Shown: positions 49,696 through 58,705 of the stretch, piece by piece | Numbering within the stretch: the first letter of the stretch is position 1 | Layout of the letters: every line of letters begins with the position of its first letter | DNA from: Bacteriovorax sp. PP10 | GTDB lineage: Bacteria; Bdellovibrionota; Bacteriovoracia; Bacteriovoracales; Bacteriovoracaceae | NCBI RefSeq assembly: GCF_035013165.1 | Contig: NZ_JAYGJQ010000001.1 | Location: forward strand, 1,798,001-1,862,000 | DNA length: 64,000 bases | Reading direction: 5' to 3' | The notes under the pieces: model-generated | Database searches by the model: none | Told to the model about the DNA's origin: nothing | The model's input: only the letters and a program-made list of their open reading frames with translations | Made by a program: the position numbers and the translations under genes

Positions 49696-50526
49696 TTATA
49701 AGCGACTTATCAATTCCGGGTAATCTACAAATGGGTTTCTATTTCCTTGAAGTTTCATAATGCGCTCATTGCGTTCTAATTCTTCTTTATCAACTGGATC
49801 TTCTTCGTTCCAGATTTTTAAGTATTTCGCCTGAGTTGCATCTATGTTCATTTTATACCGAGTTGAGAAATAATAAATGGCACGGGCCACATTTCCTTTA
49901 TGTTCAATAGGCGGCTCAAATGATCGGATACTCGGGTTATCAATTGCAAAACCAAGTTTTGAATCCTGGCATTGAGCATGAGTGATTTTTCCTTCAACAT
50001 CAGCAAACGGATTATTGCTTCTAGTAGAGTTGGCCCTCATGTCAGCTGGAAACAAGTGGTGAAGGTCGGACTTTTGAAGCTCACCTGGGAATTCTTTAGT
50101 GAACTTGCTCTGAGGCCATGTGTGTTCACAATTAATGTAATTTGCATTGGGGATTTTGTTTGGCCCGACCCCTTTCGTTTCATCAACCGTGATGTTGCAG
50201 TAAACTTCTTTAAGGGCGTAACGGTTTTCCCCAAGTGTTTCCAGGAATAAATTCCCGAACATGATCTTGCGGGCCTCAGTGTAGGTCTGATCTCTTCTTT
50301 GACTTGTGCATGTTTCATTTGTTGGGCAGGCATCGGCGAGAGTGTCGTAGGCATCATCATGGATGACATGAAATTTGTCAGAAAGGTTGAAGATTTCGTT
50401 TTTTAAATCATTGCTGCTGGCTTTCGAGTCCTGAAATTTAGCAATAGTCGACTGCGGATAGTAAGTAAGTGCCGCTAAACTTTCAAGGGAAGTTATTAGC
50501 AAGCAAAGTGCTAGCATCGTCTTCAT
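49696..50526 (-). CDS. secreted endonuclease I family nuclease
   Basis: 276 residues with signal peptide (CLLITSLESLA). The endonuclease I core is clear: YINCEHTWPQSKF, KSDLHHLFPADMRANSTRSNNPFADVEG, with the beta-beta-alpha metal catalytic His (HH pair) and Asn. Four Cys (CPTNETC, YCN, NCEH) fit its disulfide. The enzyme cuts DNA and RNA outside the cytosol without strong specificity. In a predator it would break down prey or environmental DNA; that role is inference. Confidence 0.9.
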   Translation of the reverse strand: MKTMLALCLLITSLESLAALTYYPQSTIAKFQDSKASSNDLKNEIFNLSDKFHVIHDDAYDTLADACPTNETCTSQRRDQTYTEARKIMFGNLFLETLGENRYALKEVYCNITVDETKGVGPNKIPNANYINCEHTWPQSKFTKEFPGELQKSDLHHLFPADMRANSTRSNNPFADVEGKITHAQCQDSKLGFAIDNPSIRSFEPPIEHKGNVARAIYYFSTRYKMNIDATQAKYLKIWNEEDPVDKEELERNERIMKLQGNRNPFVDYPELISRL

Positions 50527-50711
50527 AATTCAACATCCTTTTTAAATGTATTTAGACTAAAGTGCTTCGTTTCTTAAATATATTTTAATTGTGAACAATA
50601 TTATTTCAGTCGGCAATGTTTTTTCATTGGAGGGAAATGATCAGGATTCTATTTGTATATTTACAGGATTTGATTAAAATTAAGTTACAAACATTTTCAG
50701 AGGACTAATTA

Positions 50712-51728
50712 ATGACGAAATTTAGAAGTGAGATCACCGGTGTAGGCTCTTACGTTCCACCAAAAGTTTTTACCAATTTTGACTTGGAAAAAATGATGGA
50801 GACCACGGACGAATGGATTCAGCAAAGAACGGGGATCGTTCAACGTCATTGGGTAGATGAAAATACATCGACGTCTGATCTTGCTTTGCAAGCTTGTTTG
50901 AACGCTCTTAAAAATGCCAATATGGAGACTAAAGATATCGATATGATTATCTTCGCAACTCTAAGCCCGGATCACGATTTCCCGGGAACAGGGTGTTTTC
51001 TCCAGGCAAAACTTGGAATTCCAGAAATTACTGTCCTGGATATTCGTCAACAGTGTACGGGATTTCTTTACGGGATCAGTATCGCTGATAAATTCATTTT
51101 AAGCGGAAGCCATAAAAACATTCTGGTTGTCGGTGCAGAAGTGCATTCAAAAGGATTGGATAAAACTCCTAACGGAAGAAACGTTGGTGTCTTATTCGGT
51201 GATGGTGCCGGAGCTGTTGTGGTGTCTCGCCGTGAACTAGTTAATGAAAAAACTGATTCGAGAATTATCAATACGCATCTATATGCAGATGGAAATTTTG
51301 CCAAAGAACTTTGGATTCCAGCTCCAGGAAACGCTCTTGGAAGCGAGAGAATCTCTCATCAGATGTTAGAAGAAGGAATGCACTATCCTCAAATGAACGG
51401 TAAAACTGTTTTCGTTCACGCAACAAAGAGAATGGCAGAGTGTCTGCGACATTCATGTAGTGAAGCAGGTGTGACTTTAGATGAGGTCGATGTATTTTTA
51501 TTCCATCAGGCCAATATGAGAATCAATTCAAAGGTTGCTGAGATGTTAGGGATTCCTGAATCAAAGGTCTTCAATACCATTCAACATTACGGGAACACGA
51601 CAGCTGCAACGATTCCATTAGGGATGGACGATGCCATGAAAGCTGGTGTTCTGAAAAAAGGAATGTTGGTTGCTTCAGCTGCATTCGGAGCTGGATTCAC
51701 ATGGGCAAGTGCTGTCTGGAGACAATAA
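50712..51728 (+). CDS. beta-ketoacyl-ACP synthase III-like enzyme
   Basis: 338 residues of the KAS III fold. Catalytic triad C115 (RQQCTGFLYG), H265 (FLFHQANMR) and N295 (HYGNTTAAT) is complete, and the DEWIQQRTGI motif of FabH is at about 33-42. The housekeeping fabH usually sits in a fab operon; this copy stands alone, so it may be fabH or a paralogue that uses another starter acyl group. ATG has AGAGGA eight bases upstream. Ends in its own terminator. Confidence 0.88.
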   Translation: MTKFRSEITGVGSYVPPKVFTNFDLEKMMETTDEWIQQRTGIVQRHWVDENTSTSDLALQACLNALKNANMETKDIDMIIFATLSPDHDFPGTGCFLQAKLGIPEITVLDIRQQCTGFLYGISIADKFILSGSHKNILVVGAEVHSKGLDKTPNGRNVGVLFGDGAGAVVVSRRELVNEKTDSRIINTHLYADGNFAKELWIPAPGNALGSERISHQMLEEGMHYPQMNGKTVFVHATKRMAECLRHSCSEAGVTLDEVDVFLFHQANMRINSKVAEMLGIPESKVFNTIQHYGNTTAATIPLGMDDAMKAGVLKKGMLVASAAFGAGFTWASAVWRQ

Positions 51729-51751
51729 CTAACTAAAGTAAAAAACTATCA

Positions 51752-51784
51752 AACCACCGACGTAAAAGCTCGGTGGTTTTTCTT
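51752..51784 (+). terminator. rho-independent terminator
   Basis: Stem AAACCACCGA/TCGGTGGTTT (51752-51761 with 51771-51780) and T run. Ends the KAS III gene. Confidence 0.9.
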
Positions 51785-51884
51785 ATCTCAAGCCTAACAA
51801 TTCCTATCACTCCTATAAAAGTTATTGCTAATCACTTTGAATTCGCGCGAACATATTTTTAAAACATAAATCAAGGATGATTAT

Positions 51885-53183
51885 ATGAATTCAAAATTGT
51901 TGTCAGTTTCTCTCTTGTCACTTTTTATTTCTTTCACAGCTCAAGCAACTCCATTCAACGGCTACATTGTTAAAGTAAAAGAAGGATCAAATTTTTTATC
52001 TTCTAAGGCCGTATCAAGTTACGGACAAATTACGAAAACAGCTGCAACGAATTTCGGAACGTTCGCTCGTCTGGAAACAAGTAAAGGGCTGTCAGATAAA
52101 GCGATGCAATCACTTGCTAACAATCCTGAAATTGAATATATCGAACCAAACTATATTATCTCTCTTCATAGCAATAGCAAAAAAGTGGGAACTCCAACTG
52201 ATGCTATGTTTGCTAAGCAATGGGGTCTGCTAAACACTGGTAAAAATGGCGGTGGAATTTTCTCTCCAGGTGTTGCTGGTGAAGATATCAACGTGGCAAA
52301 AGCGTGGGACATCACTCAAGGGGCAATTGGGGATAAAACAATTAGAATTGCTGTCATCGATACAGGTGTTGATTACACTCACCCTGATTTAAAATCACAA
52401 ATCGAAGTCAACGTTGCTGAACTTAATGGTAAAGCAGGTGTTGATGATGACGGAAACGGATTTATTGACGATGTTTACGGATACGACTTCGCTAATAAAG
52501 ATGGTGACCCAATGGATGGTCATGGGCACGGAACTCACTGTGCTGGTGTGATTGGAGCAAGTCACAACTCTGTTGGTATCGCAGGTGTGATGAGCAACGT
52601 AAAAATTGTTCCGATTAAATTTTTAACAGACGCTGGTTCTGGTGAAACAATCGATGCGATCAGCGCGATTGATTACGCGATTAAAAGAGGCGTAAACGTT
52701 ATGTCGAATTCATGGGGTGGCGGAGAAAAAGAGCAGTCTCTATTAGACGCTATCACTGCAGCTGAAACAGCAGGTATTACTTTCGTTGCTGCTGCTGGAA
52801 ATGAATCAAGCAATAACGATTCAACGGCAAGTTACCCAGCGAACTACGATGTTTCAAACGTGATCTCAGTTGGTTCTTATACAGCAGCGGGAGCAAAATC
52901 AAGCTTCTCTAACTACGGTGTAAAATCAGTTCACGTGACAGCACCTGGTTCATCAATCCTTTCAACTTACAAGAACGGTGGATACGCAAGTCTTTCAGGG
53001 ACTTCAATGGCCACTCCACATATCGCGGGAGTTATTGGGCTATTATTATCGAAAGAGCCTAATTTAACACCAGCTCAGATCAGAGAAAGACTTGTTAATA
53101 CGTCAGTTAAGACTGATAAATTAAAATCGGCGTCGCTATCTGGCGGGCGCGTAGACGCTTTCCGTGCACTAACGAATAAGTAG
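51885..53183 (+). CDS. secreted subtilisin-like serine protease (S8)
   Basis: 432 residues: signal peptide to about 21, I9-like inhibitor propeptide about 24-92 (YIVKVKEG to IEYIEPNYI), then the S8 catalytic domain. Triad D159 (AVIDTGVDYTHPDL), H215 (GHGHGTHCAG) and S374 (SGTSMATPH), with oxyanion Asn in AAGNESS. Insert DDDGNGFIDD may bind calcium. It is made as a zymogen and acts outside the cell or in the prey. Single gene with a strong terminator. Confidence 0.95.
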   Translation: MNSKLLSVSLLSLFISFTAQATPFNGYIVKVKEGSNFLSSKAVSSYGQITKTAATNFGTFARLETSKGLSDKAMQSLANNPEIEYIEPNYIISLHSNSKKVGTPTDAMFAKQWGLLNTGKNGGGIFSPGVAGEDINVAKAWDITQGAIGDKTIRIAVIDTGVDYTHPDLKSQIEVNVAELNGKAGVDDDGNGFIDDVYGYDFANKDGDPMDGHGHGTHCAGVIGASHNSVGIAGVMSNVKIVPIKFLTDAGSGETIDAISAIDYAIKRGVNVMSNSWGGGEKEQSLLDAITAAETAGITFVAAAGNESSNNDSTASYPANYDVSNVISVGSYTAAGAKSSFSNYGVKSVHVTAPGSSILSTYKNGGYASLSGTSMATPHIAGVIGLLLSKEPNLTPAQIRERLVNTSVKTDKLKSASLSGGRVDAFRALTNK

Positions 53184-53204
53184 TCAATAGACATTAATTT
53201 TGCT

Positions 53205-53238
53205 AAAAAGGCCTAAGTTTACTTAGGCCTTTTTTTTT
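53205..53238 (+). terminator. rho-independent terminator
   Basis: Stem GCCTAAG/CTTAGGC (53211-53217, 53222-53228) extended by A/T pairs and a T run. Ends the protease gene and lies 12 bp before the RluA-like start. Confidence 0.92.
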
Positions 53239-53249
53239 GGGAAATCACA

Positions 53250-54089
53250 GTGACGACTGATACAACGAAGCCATTTACATTGAAAAAAAGCGTGCAAGAG
53301 GGTGATCCTCTGGTGCTGATTGATTTTTTAGAAAAACATACAAAACTATCAAAGAGTGTTTTGAAAAAAGTTTTAAATAATGGTGGAGTCTGGTTTAGAA
53401 AATTAAGTTCATCAAAACGATTGCGTGTAAGAAGAGCGACTGCTCCACTAACACTTGAGTCCCATGTTGAATTTTTCTTTGACCCTCGTTATGTGAATTT
53501 AGAGGTGCCGGACTCACGTGAAGTTTTCGCCAGCAAAGAGTGGGGACTTTGGTACAAGCCACCAGGAGTTCTTTCACAAGGAACAGACTTCGGTGATCAC
53601 GGAAGTATCCTGAGACAAATTGAAAAGACGAAAGGGAAAGCTTACCTGATTCATAGACTAGATCGTGAAGCTCATGGACTTATGCTTTTTGCTTACACTC
53701 ACCATGCTGCAGGAACATTTTCTAAGTTATGGCAGGATAATAAGGTAGAGAAGTTTTATAAAGTTGAAGTGGTTGGAAATATCCAGGCAAAGTATCCGGA
53801 TGGCGGCGATATTCATTTTAAAATTGATGGGAAAGATGCTCATTCAACTTTTAAAATCACAGAGCAAAAAGAGCACACGGCCATTTTATTAGTTCAGATT
53901 CATACAGGACGCCTTCACCAGATCAGACGTCACTTTGAAGAATTAGGGTATCCAGTTCTTGGAGACCCAAAATACGGAACAGGAAATAAAAACAGCGACG
54001 GGATAAGACTGATGTCTTATCAGTTAAAGTTCACTGATCCATTATCTAAGAAAGCAATTAATTTTGAATTGTCAGACGTAGTTTTTTAA
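53250..54089 (+). CDS. RluA-family pseudouridine synthase
   Basis: 279 residues from a GTG at 53250. N-terminal region (about 20-75) is S4-like (LSKSVLKKVLNNGGVWF). Catalytic motif HRLDREAHGLMLF carries the Asp; IHTGRLHQIRRHFEELGYPVLGDPKYG is the typical C-terminal motif. The usual 'T-S-G' after HRLD is A-H-G. The family modifies uridines of rRNA or tRNA; which site is unknown. The end overlaps the convergent MATE gene by 32 bp. Confidence 0.88.
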   Translation: MTTDTTKPFTLKKSVQEGDPLVLIDFLEKHTKLSKSVLKKVLNNGGVWFRKLSSSKRLRVRRATAPLTLESHVEFFFDPRYVNLEVPDSREVFASKEWGLWYKPPGVLSQGTDFGDHGSILRQIEKTKGKAYLIHRLDREAHGLMLFAYTHHAAGTFSKLWQDNKVEKFYKVEVVGNIQAKYPDGGDIHFKIDGKDAHSTFKITEQKEHTAILLVQIHTGRLHQIRRHFEELGYPVLGDPKYGTGNKNSDGIRLMSYQLKFTDPLSKKAINFELSDVVF

Positions 54090-55380
54090 TTCGGTTTTGA
54101 TAAAACGCGATTAATAAAACACACATACATGTCAGACCAATAGCAAGACCAACCCACAATCCACGGGCCTCCATATTTCTTTGGTACGCAAGATAAACTC
54201 CGAAAGGAAGTCCTAATACCCAATAAGAAATAAGGCCTAACACCATTGGAATTCTGGTTTCATTTAATCCTCTCATCACTCCTGACAAAACCACCTGAAG
54301 ACCATCTGGAAGCTGGAAGAGTCCAACCCAGAATAAAAGAGCTCCACCGTAAACAATCACGGCCTCATCAGTTGTCGCGAGTCCCATAACTAAATGAGGA
54401 ATCGTTAAATAAAGACAAGCAAAGAAAACCTGAATGAAAATCGTTAATGTCATAGCTCCACGGCATAGACGAACAATTCCCTCGATAGATTTTTTACCAA
54501 ACTGTTCACCAACTAAAACTGAAATCGCACTTCCGAGTGCCATAGGCACCATGAAAGTCAGAGAGGTGATGTTCATAACCAGGTTTTGAGAAGCAGAAGC
54601 AATTAAGCTCATTCCACCAACTAAAACAGTAACGGTTGCAAAGATTAAAACTTCGCACAAGATAGTGAAGGAGATAGGAAGGCCTAGTCTTAGAATTTTT
54701 TTAATTGTTTCCGGATTTCGTCTCATTTCAAAAGGCGTAACTGATTTCATATAAAAGAAAATAGAAATAGCCATTAAGAAGCGGCAAATCGTTGTCGCAA
54801 TCGCAGAACCTTCAATTCCAAATCCTTTGAAGTTAGTAGTTCCAAACATCAAGAGGATATTTAAAAGAACGTTCACGATGTTAAAAAACCAGATGATTGA
54901 ATTGGGAATATAAATCTTCCCCTGAGCTTGCAGGTATTCTTTTGAGGCCTGGAAGACAAAAGCAGGAAATAGTGAGAAAGAAGTCCATTTTAAAAACAGC
55001 ACCACATGAGGGACGATTTCTGGATTGAGTTTAAAGTAACCAATATAGAATTCTGAGAAAAACAAAGCTGTTCCCAGAGTCATTGCGATCACTAGACTTA
55101 CGAGATAAGCGTTATATAAGAAAGTCGGGTCTGATTTCCCTTCACCTTTTAATTGTGAGGCCAGAGGTCCGGTGCAAAAAAGAACTCCAATCCCTACCAT
55201 TAAGAATGGTGCAAAAATCATTGCGGCCACACCAATAGAAGCGACAGCTAGGCTTGAGTAGCGTCCTGCAACGATGATATCTCCTACACCAAAAAACATC
55301 TGACCGATTTGGCCTGCGATGATGGGCAGAGAGAAGATGAGTATTTCTTTAGCGGTTTTAATATTATTTTTGAATGACAT
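54058..55380 (-). CDS. MATE-family efflux transporter
   Basis: 440 residues with twelve membrane helices in two MatE repeats: SLPIIAGQIGQMFFGVGDIIVAGR (family start), GIEGSAIATTICRFLMA, and in repeat two GMSLIASASQNLVMNITSLTFMVPMALGSAISVLVGEQFG. These are cation-coupled exporters of cationic drugs or metabolites. The C-terminus lies under the end of the RluA-like gene. No regulator is next to it. Confidence 0.9.
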   Translation of the reverse strand: MSFKNNIKTAKEILIFSLPIIAGQIGQMFFGVGDIIVAGRYSSLAVASIGVAAMIFAPFLMVGIGVLFCTGPLASQLKGEGKSDPTFLYNAYLVSLVIAMTLGTALFFSEFYIGYFKLNPEIVPHVVLFLKWTSFSLFPAFVFQASKEYLQAQGKIYIPNSIIWFFNIVNVLLNILLMFGTTNFKGFGIEGSAIATTICRFLMAISIFFYMKSVTPFEMRRNPETIKKILRLGLPISFTILCEVLIFATVTVLVGGMSLIASASQNLVMNITSLTFMVPMALGSAISVLVGEQFGKKSIEGIVRLCRGAMTLTIFIQVFFACLYLTIPHLVMGLATTDEAVIVYGGALLFWVGLFQLPDGLQVVLSGVMRGLNETRIPMVLGLISYWVLGLPFGVYLAYQRNMEARGLWVGLAIGLTCMCVLLIAFYQNRIKKLRLTIQN

Positions 55381-55455
55381 AAGGGATTAGTTTACAAACT
55401 TTATTAAACTATAGAAAATGAAATCATTAAAAAAGTTCCCAATGAAAAAGCACGG

Positions 55456-56265
55456 ATGTTTATGGCCGCTATTGAAAAAATTGATATCAATTCTTCTGAC
55501 TCAACAAAAAAGGGATGGGCCGCAATTGTCGAAAACGTATTTAGACGCTTCTCAACAGTAGGTTTCGCGCTATTTCTTATCCCAATTGTTTGCGTTTTCA
55601 TTTTCTGTATTGCTGTGGCACTAACTCCTGGAATCATGTTATTTCAATGGGCCTCGCTCCAGATGGTTGATACTTCATTTGCTTTAAAAGCTTTTTGCTA
55701 TGGTCTATGTGGTGGTGGAGCTTTCATTTCGTTTATTCTAACGCTGATCTTTATTGTTCCCATTATGAATCTTCCTTGCCGCCCTTTCGTGAAATCCTAT
55801 AGAGGCGCATGGTTTTCAATTGAATCGATTCCCTGGTTTTATCATAATGCCCTAACTTATTTAGTCCGCTACACAGTTCTAGATTTTATTACGCCATCAC
55901 CACTAAACATTTTATTTTTTAGAATGATGGGAATGAAAATCGGAAAGGGTGTTCTCTTGAACACTTCTAATATTTCTGACCCATGTTTAATCAAGCTTGG
56001 GGATTACGTCACAATTGGCGGATCGGCCTATATGATGGCCCATTATGGAATGAAGGGATTTTTAATTATCGACAAACTCGTGATCAAAAGAGGAGCGATG
56101 GTTGGTCTTTCAGCAAAACTTCTTGGTGGTGTAACGATCGGTGAAAAAGCAGTTGTTGCTCCAAACGTGGCCGTTCTTCCTAAAACAATCATTAAAGATG
56201 GTGAGAAGTTTGGTTTAAATATAGCTGCTAGTCCTTCTTCTCATCCTGAAGCCGCTGCTACTTAA
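55456..56265 (+). CDS. membrane-bound hexapeptide-repeat acyltransferase-like protein
   Basis: 269 residues. Two to three membrane helices at about 35-60, 80-105, then an amphipathic segment (NALTYLVRYTVLDFITPSPLNILFF). C-terminal left-handed beta-helix: MKIGKGVLLNTSNISDPCLIKLGDYVTIGGSAYMM, IKRGAMVGLSAKLLGGVTIGEKAVVAPNVAVLP. Proteins of this shape transfer acetyl or other acyl groups to surface or lipid-linked products. Start could be 55456 or ATG at 55462. Overlaps the convergent photolyase gene by 8 bp. Confidence 0.7.
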   Translation: MFMAAIEKIDINSSDSTKKGWAAIVENVFRRFSTVGFALFLIPIVCVFIFCIAVALTPGIMLFQWASLQMVDTSFALKAFCYGLCGGGAFISFILTLIFIVPIMNLPCRPFVKSYRGAWFSIESIPWFYHNALTYLVRYTVLDFITPSPLNILFFRMMGMKIGKGVLLNTSNISDPCLIKLGDYVTIGGSAYMMAHYGMKGFLIIDKLVIKRGAMVGLSAKLLGGVTIGEKAVVAPNVAVLPKTIIKDGEKFGLNIAASPSSHPEAAAT

Positions 56266-57673
56266 CAGCTTTATACATCGCTAAAGCGCGGTCTCGTTGT
56301 TGTTTATAACCAACAATCGGGGCCGGATAATCTTTACCTACAAAACATTTTGCTTCTACTTGCTCAAAGATTTCAGTGTCGTGAGGAGAGTGAATGGTCT
56401 TGTTTGAAAATCTGGAAAGTTCAGGACACCACTGTCTGATATAAATTCCTTCGGGATCAAATTTTTCAGACTGATTATAGGGATTAAAAATTCTAAAGTA
56501 GGGTTGAGCATCAACACCAGTTGAAGCACTCCATTGCCATCCCCCATTGTTGGCGGCCATATCGTAGTCGAGAAGTTTTTCAGCAAAGTATCTCTCACCT
56601 AAGCGCCAGTCGATTAAAAGAGTTTTCGTGAGAAATGAGGCCACAACCATACGCAGACGATTATGCATCATCCCTGTCGTATTTAAACATCTCATGGCCG
56701 CATCGACGAGAGGATAGCCTGTCTGGCCATCACACCACGCTTGGAAATCTTTTTTTGAACCCAACCATTTGATGTTGTCATATTCCGGGCGAAAACAGTG
56801 TTTATCCACGCGAGGGTAGGCATCAAGAATTACCTGATAGAAATCTCGCCAGATAATTTCAGAAAGCCATGTCTCATATCCTGAATTTCTTTTTTCTACA
56901 GCAAGTCGGATCATATCTCTGACTGAGAGATTCCCCATTCTGATATAACTTGAAAGATTTGATGTCTGCTCAAGCGCCGGAACATCGCGGGCCTCTTTGT
57001 AGTTTTCAATGAATTCTCTAAAAGTATTTAATCGTTTGAGTGCTTCTTTGCTCCCACCAGTTAGAACACAAGGTGTTTCTAAAAAAGCGATTTCGTGAAG
57101 CCAATCGTGATCAATAATATTTTTAGAATTTTTTATAGGGTAGAGTTTTTTCAAATTACATTTGTATTCAGGAATAAATTCTTCCTGTGCACGAAAAGTC
57201 TCTAGCCATTTATTTTTATAGGGTGTGAAAACCTTATAAATTTCACCTGAGCCGTTTAAAATTTCATTTTTTTCAAAGAAGACGTGATCTTTAAAAGTAT
57301 AAACTGCCTTTTTTTGAGCAAGAAGAATTTGCTCAATCTCAGAGTCGCGCTTTTTGGCATAAGGTTCATAGTCGCGATTAAAAAAGAGTCCATCAATTTT
57401 ATATTCAGCGATCAGTTTAGGAATTTCTTCAACAGGATTTCCAAAACGGACAATTAAGCTTGAACTATATTTTTGCAGCTGAGTTTCCATCTCCCTAAGA
57501 GAGTCCATAATTATGGACACTCTTGGGTCATTTTTGTTGTGAAGCTTTTCTAATATAAGTTCATCAAAAATAAAGGCGACAATGGTTTCATCTGCATTTT
57601 TAAGTGCTTCTGACAGGGCAAAGTGATCGTGAAGCCGTAAGTCTCTTCTGACCCAACATAAGGCACGTTTCAT
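56258..57673 (-). CDS. phrB: deoxyribodipyrimidine photolyase (class I CPD type)
   Basis: 471 residues. N-terminal antenna-binding domain (CWVRRDLRLHDHFAL) and C-terminal FAD domain: WLSEIIWRDFYQ, TGYPLVDAAMRCLNTTGMMHNRLRM, WRLGERYFAEKLLDYDMAANNGGWQW, and DAQPYFRIFNP, with the conserved Trp chain region and lesion-binding residues in place. It repairs cyclobutane pyrimidine dimers with blue light. Co-transcribed with the TIGR01777 epimerase gene upstream (3-bp gap). Confidence 0.93.
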   Translation of the reverse strand: MKRALCWVRRDLRLHDHFALSEALKNADETIVAFIFDELILEKLHNKNDPRVSIIMDSLREMETQLQKYSSSLIVRFGNPVEEIPKLIAEYKIDGLFFNRDYEPYAKKRDSEIEQILLAQKKAVYTFKDHVFFEKNEILNGSGEIYKVFTPYKNKWLETFRAQEEFIPEYKCNLKKLYPIKNSKNIIDHDWLHEIAFLETPCVLTGGSKEALKRLNTFREFIENYKEARDVPALEQTSNLSSYIRMGNLSVRDMIRLAVEKRNSGYETWLSEIIWRDFYQVILDAYPRVDKHCFRPEYDNIKWLGSKKDFQAWCDGQTGYPLVDAAMRCLNTTGMMHNRLRMVVASFLTKTLLIDWRLGERYFAEKLLDYDMAANNGGWQWSASTGVDAQPYFRIFNPYNQSEKFDPEGIYIRQWCPELSRFSNKTIHSPHDTEIFEQVEAKCFVGKDYPAPIVGYKQQRDRALAMYKAVK

Positions 57674-57676
57674 TGA

Positions 57677-58597
57677 TTATCTCGTCTCAAAAATTTTATT
57701 CATTGCTGATTCAATTGTTTCATACTGAAGTGTGATGCCTTCTTCCGGAAGTCTTTTAGAAATGACTTTCTGTGAATCTAAAATCACTGAAGACATTTCT
57801 CCAAAAGCAATTTTAAGTGCAGCTGCCGGAACCGGAATTAACGTTGGTTTGTGAAGTACTTTTCCCAGGGCCTTAGTGAAATGGAAGTTGTCAGTAGGAT
57901 GTGGGGCAGCGGCATTATAAACTCCAGACATTTTTGGATCTGTTGCTGCTTTTGTGTAAATGTTGACTAAATCGTCCAAATGAATCCAGCTCATATATTG
58001 ATTTCCGTTTCCGATCGGTCCACCTAATCCAAGCTTAAAAGGAGGCAGCATTTTTGTCAGCGCTCCTCCATTTTTTTCTAAAACAACAGCAGTTCTAATA
58101 ATGACGATGCGTTTTACTTTTGTAAGTGTATAAGCGGCAGCTTCCCAATCTTTGCAAAGTTCAGCGAGAAAGTTTTTCCCAGTTTTTGAATCTTCGTTAA
58201 GGCAATCAGTTAGACCTACGGGATAAATTCCCACAGCACTTGCTGAAATAAAAAAATCAAGAGGAGCTGTTAAGTTATGATTTAATAAATTGGTAAGATT
58301 TTTGGTCGACTCGACTCTCGAAGTATGAAGTTTAATCTTTTGCTCATTACTCCAGCGTTTTGCTGAAATATTTTCACCCATAAGATTAATCACTCCATTT
58401 ATTCCGGAGATGCTTTCAATGGGAGGAGCAACACTGGTATCTTTCCATTCAAAAGCAGTGACTCTTGAATTTTTAAAAACATCTGGAAGATTTTCACGAC
58501 TTCTTGTGAGGATATTTAATTCATGCCCGCTGTCTAATAGTTTTTTTGCCAATGCACTTCCGACAAATCCTGTAGCACCTGTGATTAAAATTTTCAT
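57677..58597 (-). CDS. TIGR01777-family NAD-dependent epimerase (YfcH-like)
   Basis: 306 residues of an atypical SDR: GATGFVGSALAKKLL NAD loop, NLMGENISAKRWSNEQKIKLHTSRVESTKNL, FISASAVGIYPVG, YMSWIHLDDLVNIY, and AAPHPTDNFHFTKALGKVLHKPTLIPVPA. All are hallmarks of the YfcH group, whose reaction is unknown. The family often travels with photolyase in light-response clusters, which is the arrangement here. ATG at 58597 lies 108 bp from the divergent MerR-type gene. Confidence 0.88.
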   Translation of the reverse strand: MKILITGATGFVGSALAKKLLDSGHELNILTRSRENLPDVFKNSRVTAFEWKDTSVAPPIESISGINGVINLMGENISAKRWSNEQKIKLHTSRVESTKNLTNLLNHNLTAPLDFFISASAVGIYPVGLTDCLNEDSKTGKNFLAELCKDWEAAAYTLTKVKRIVIIRTAVVLEKNGGALTKMLPPFKLGLGGPIGNGNQYMSWIHLDDLVNIYTKAATDPKMSGVYNAAAPHPTDNFHFTKALGKVLHKPTLIPVPAAALKIAFGEMSSVILDSQKVISKRLPEEGITLQYETIESAMNKIFETR

Positions 58598-58620
58598 TTG
58601 TTTGACTCCTGTTCAACTGG

Positions 58621-58677
58621 AAACTTAAATCATTATAAGTTTATGTTTTGTTTTTACTAGCAGGTTGATGCTATAAT
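58621..58677. promoter_or_regulatory. divergent control region with 22-bp palindrome and merR promoter
   Basis: AAACTTA (58621-58627) and TAAGTTT (58636-58642) form a perfect inverted repeat with an 8-base centre. Just after it, TTGTTT (58648-58653) and TATAAT (58672-58677) are 18 bases apart and would drive the MerR-type gene. The palindrome is well placed to control both directions. Confidence 0.45.
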
Positions 58678-58705
58678 CTCTGAGACATTACATAGACGCG
58701 AAGGA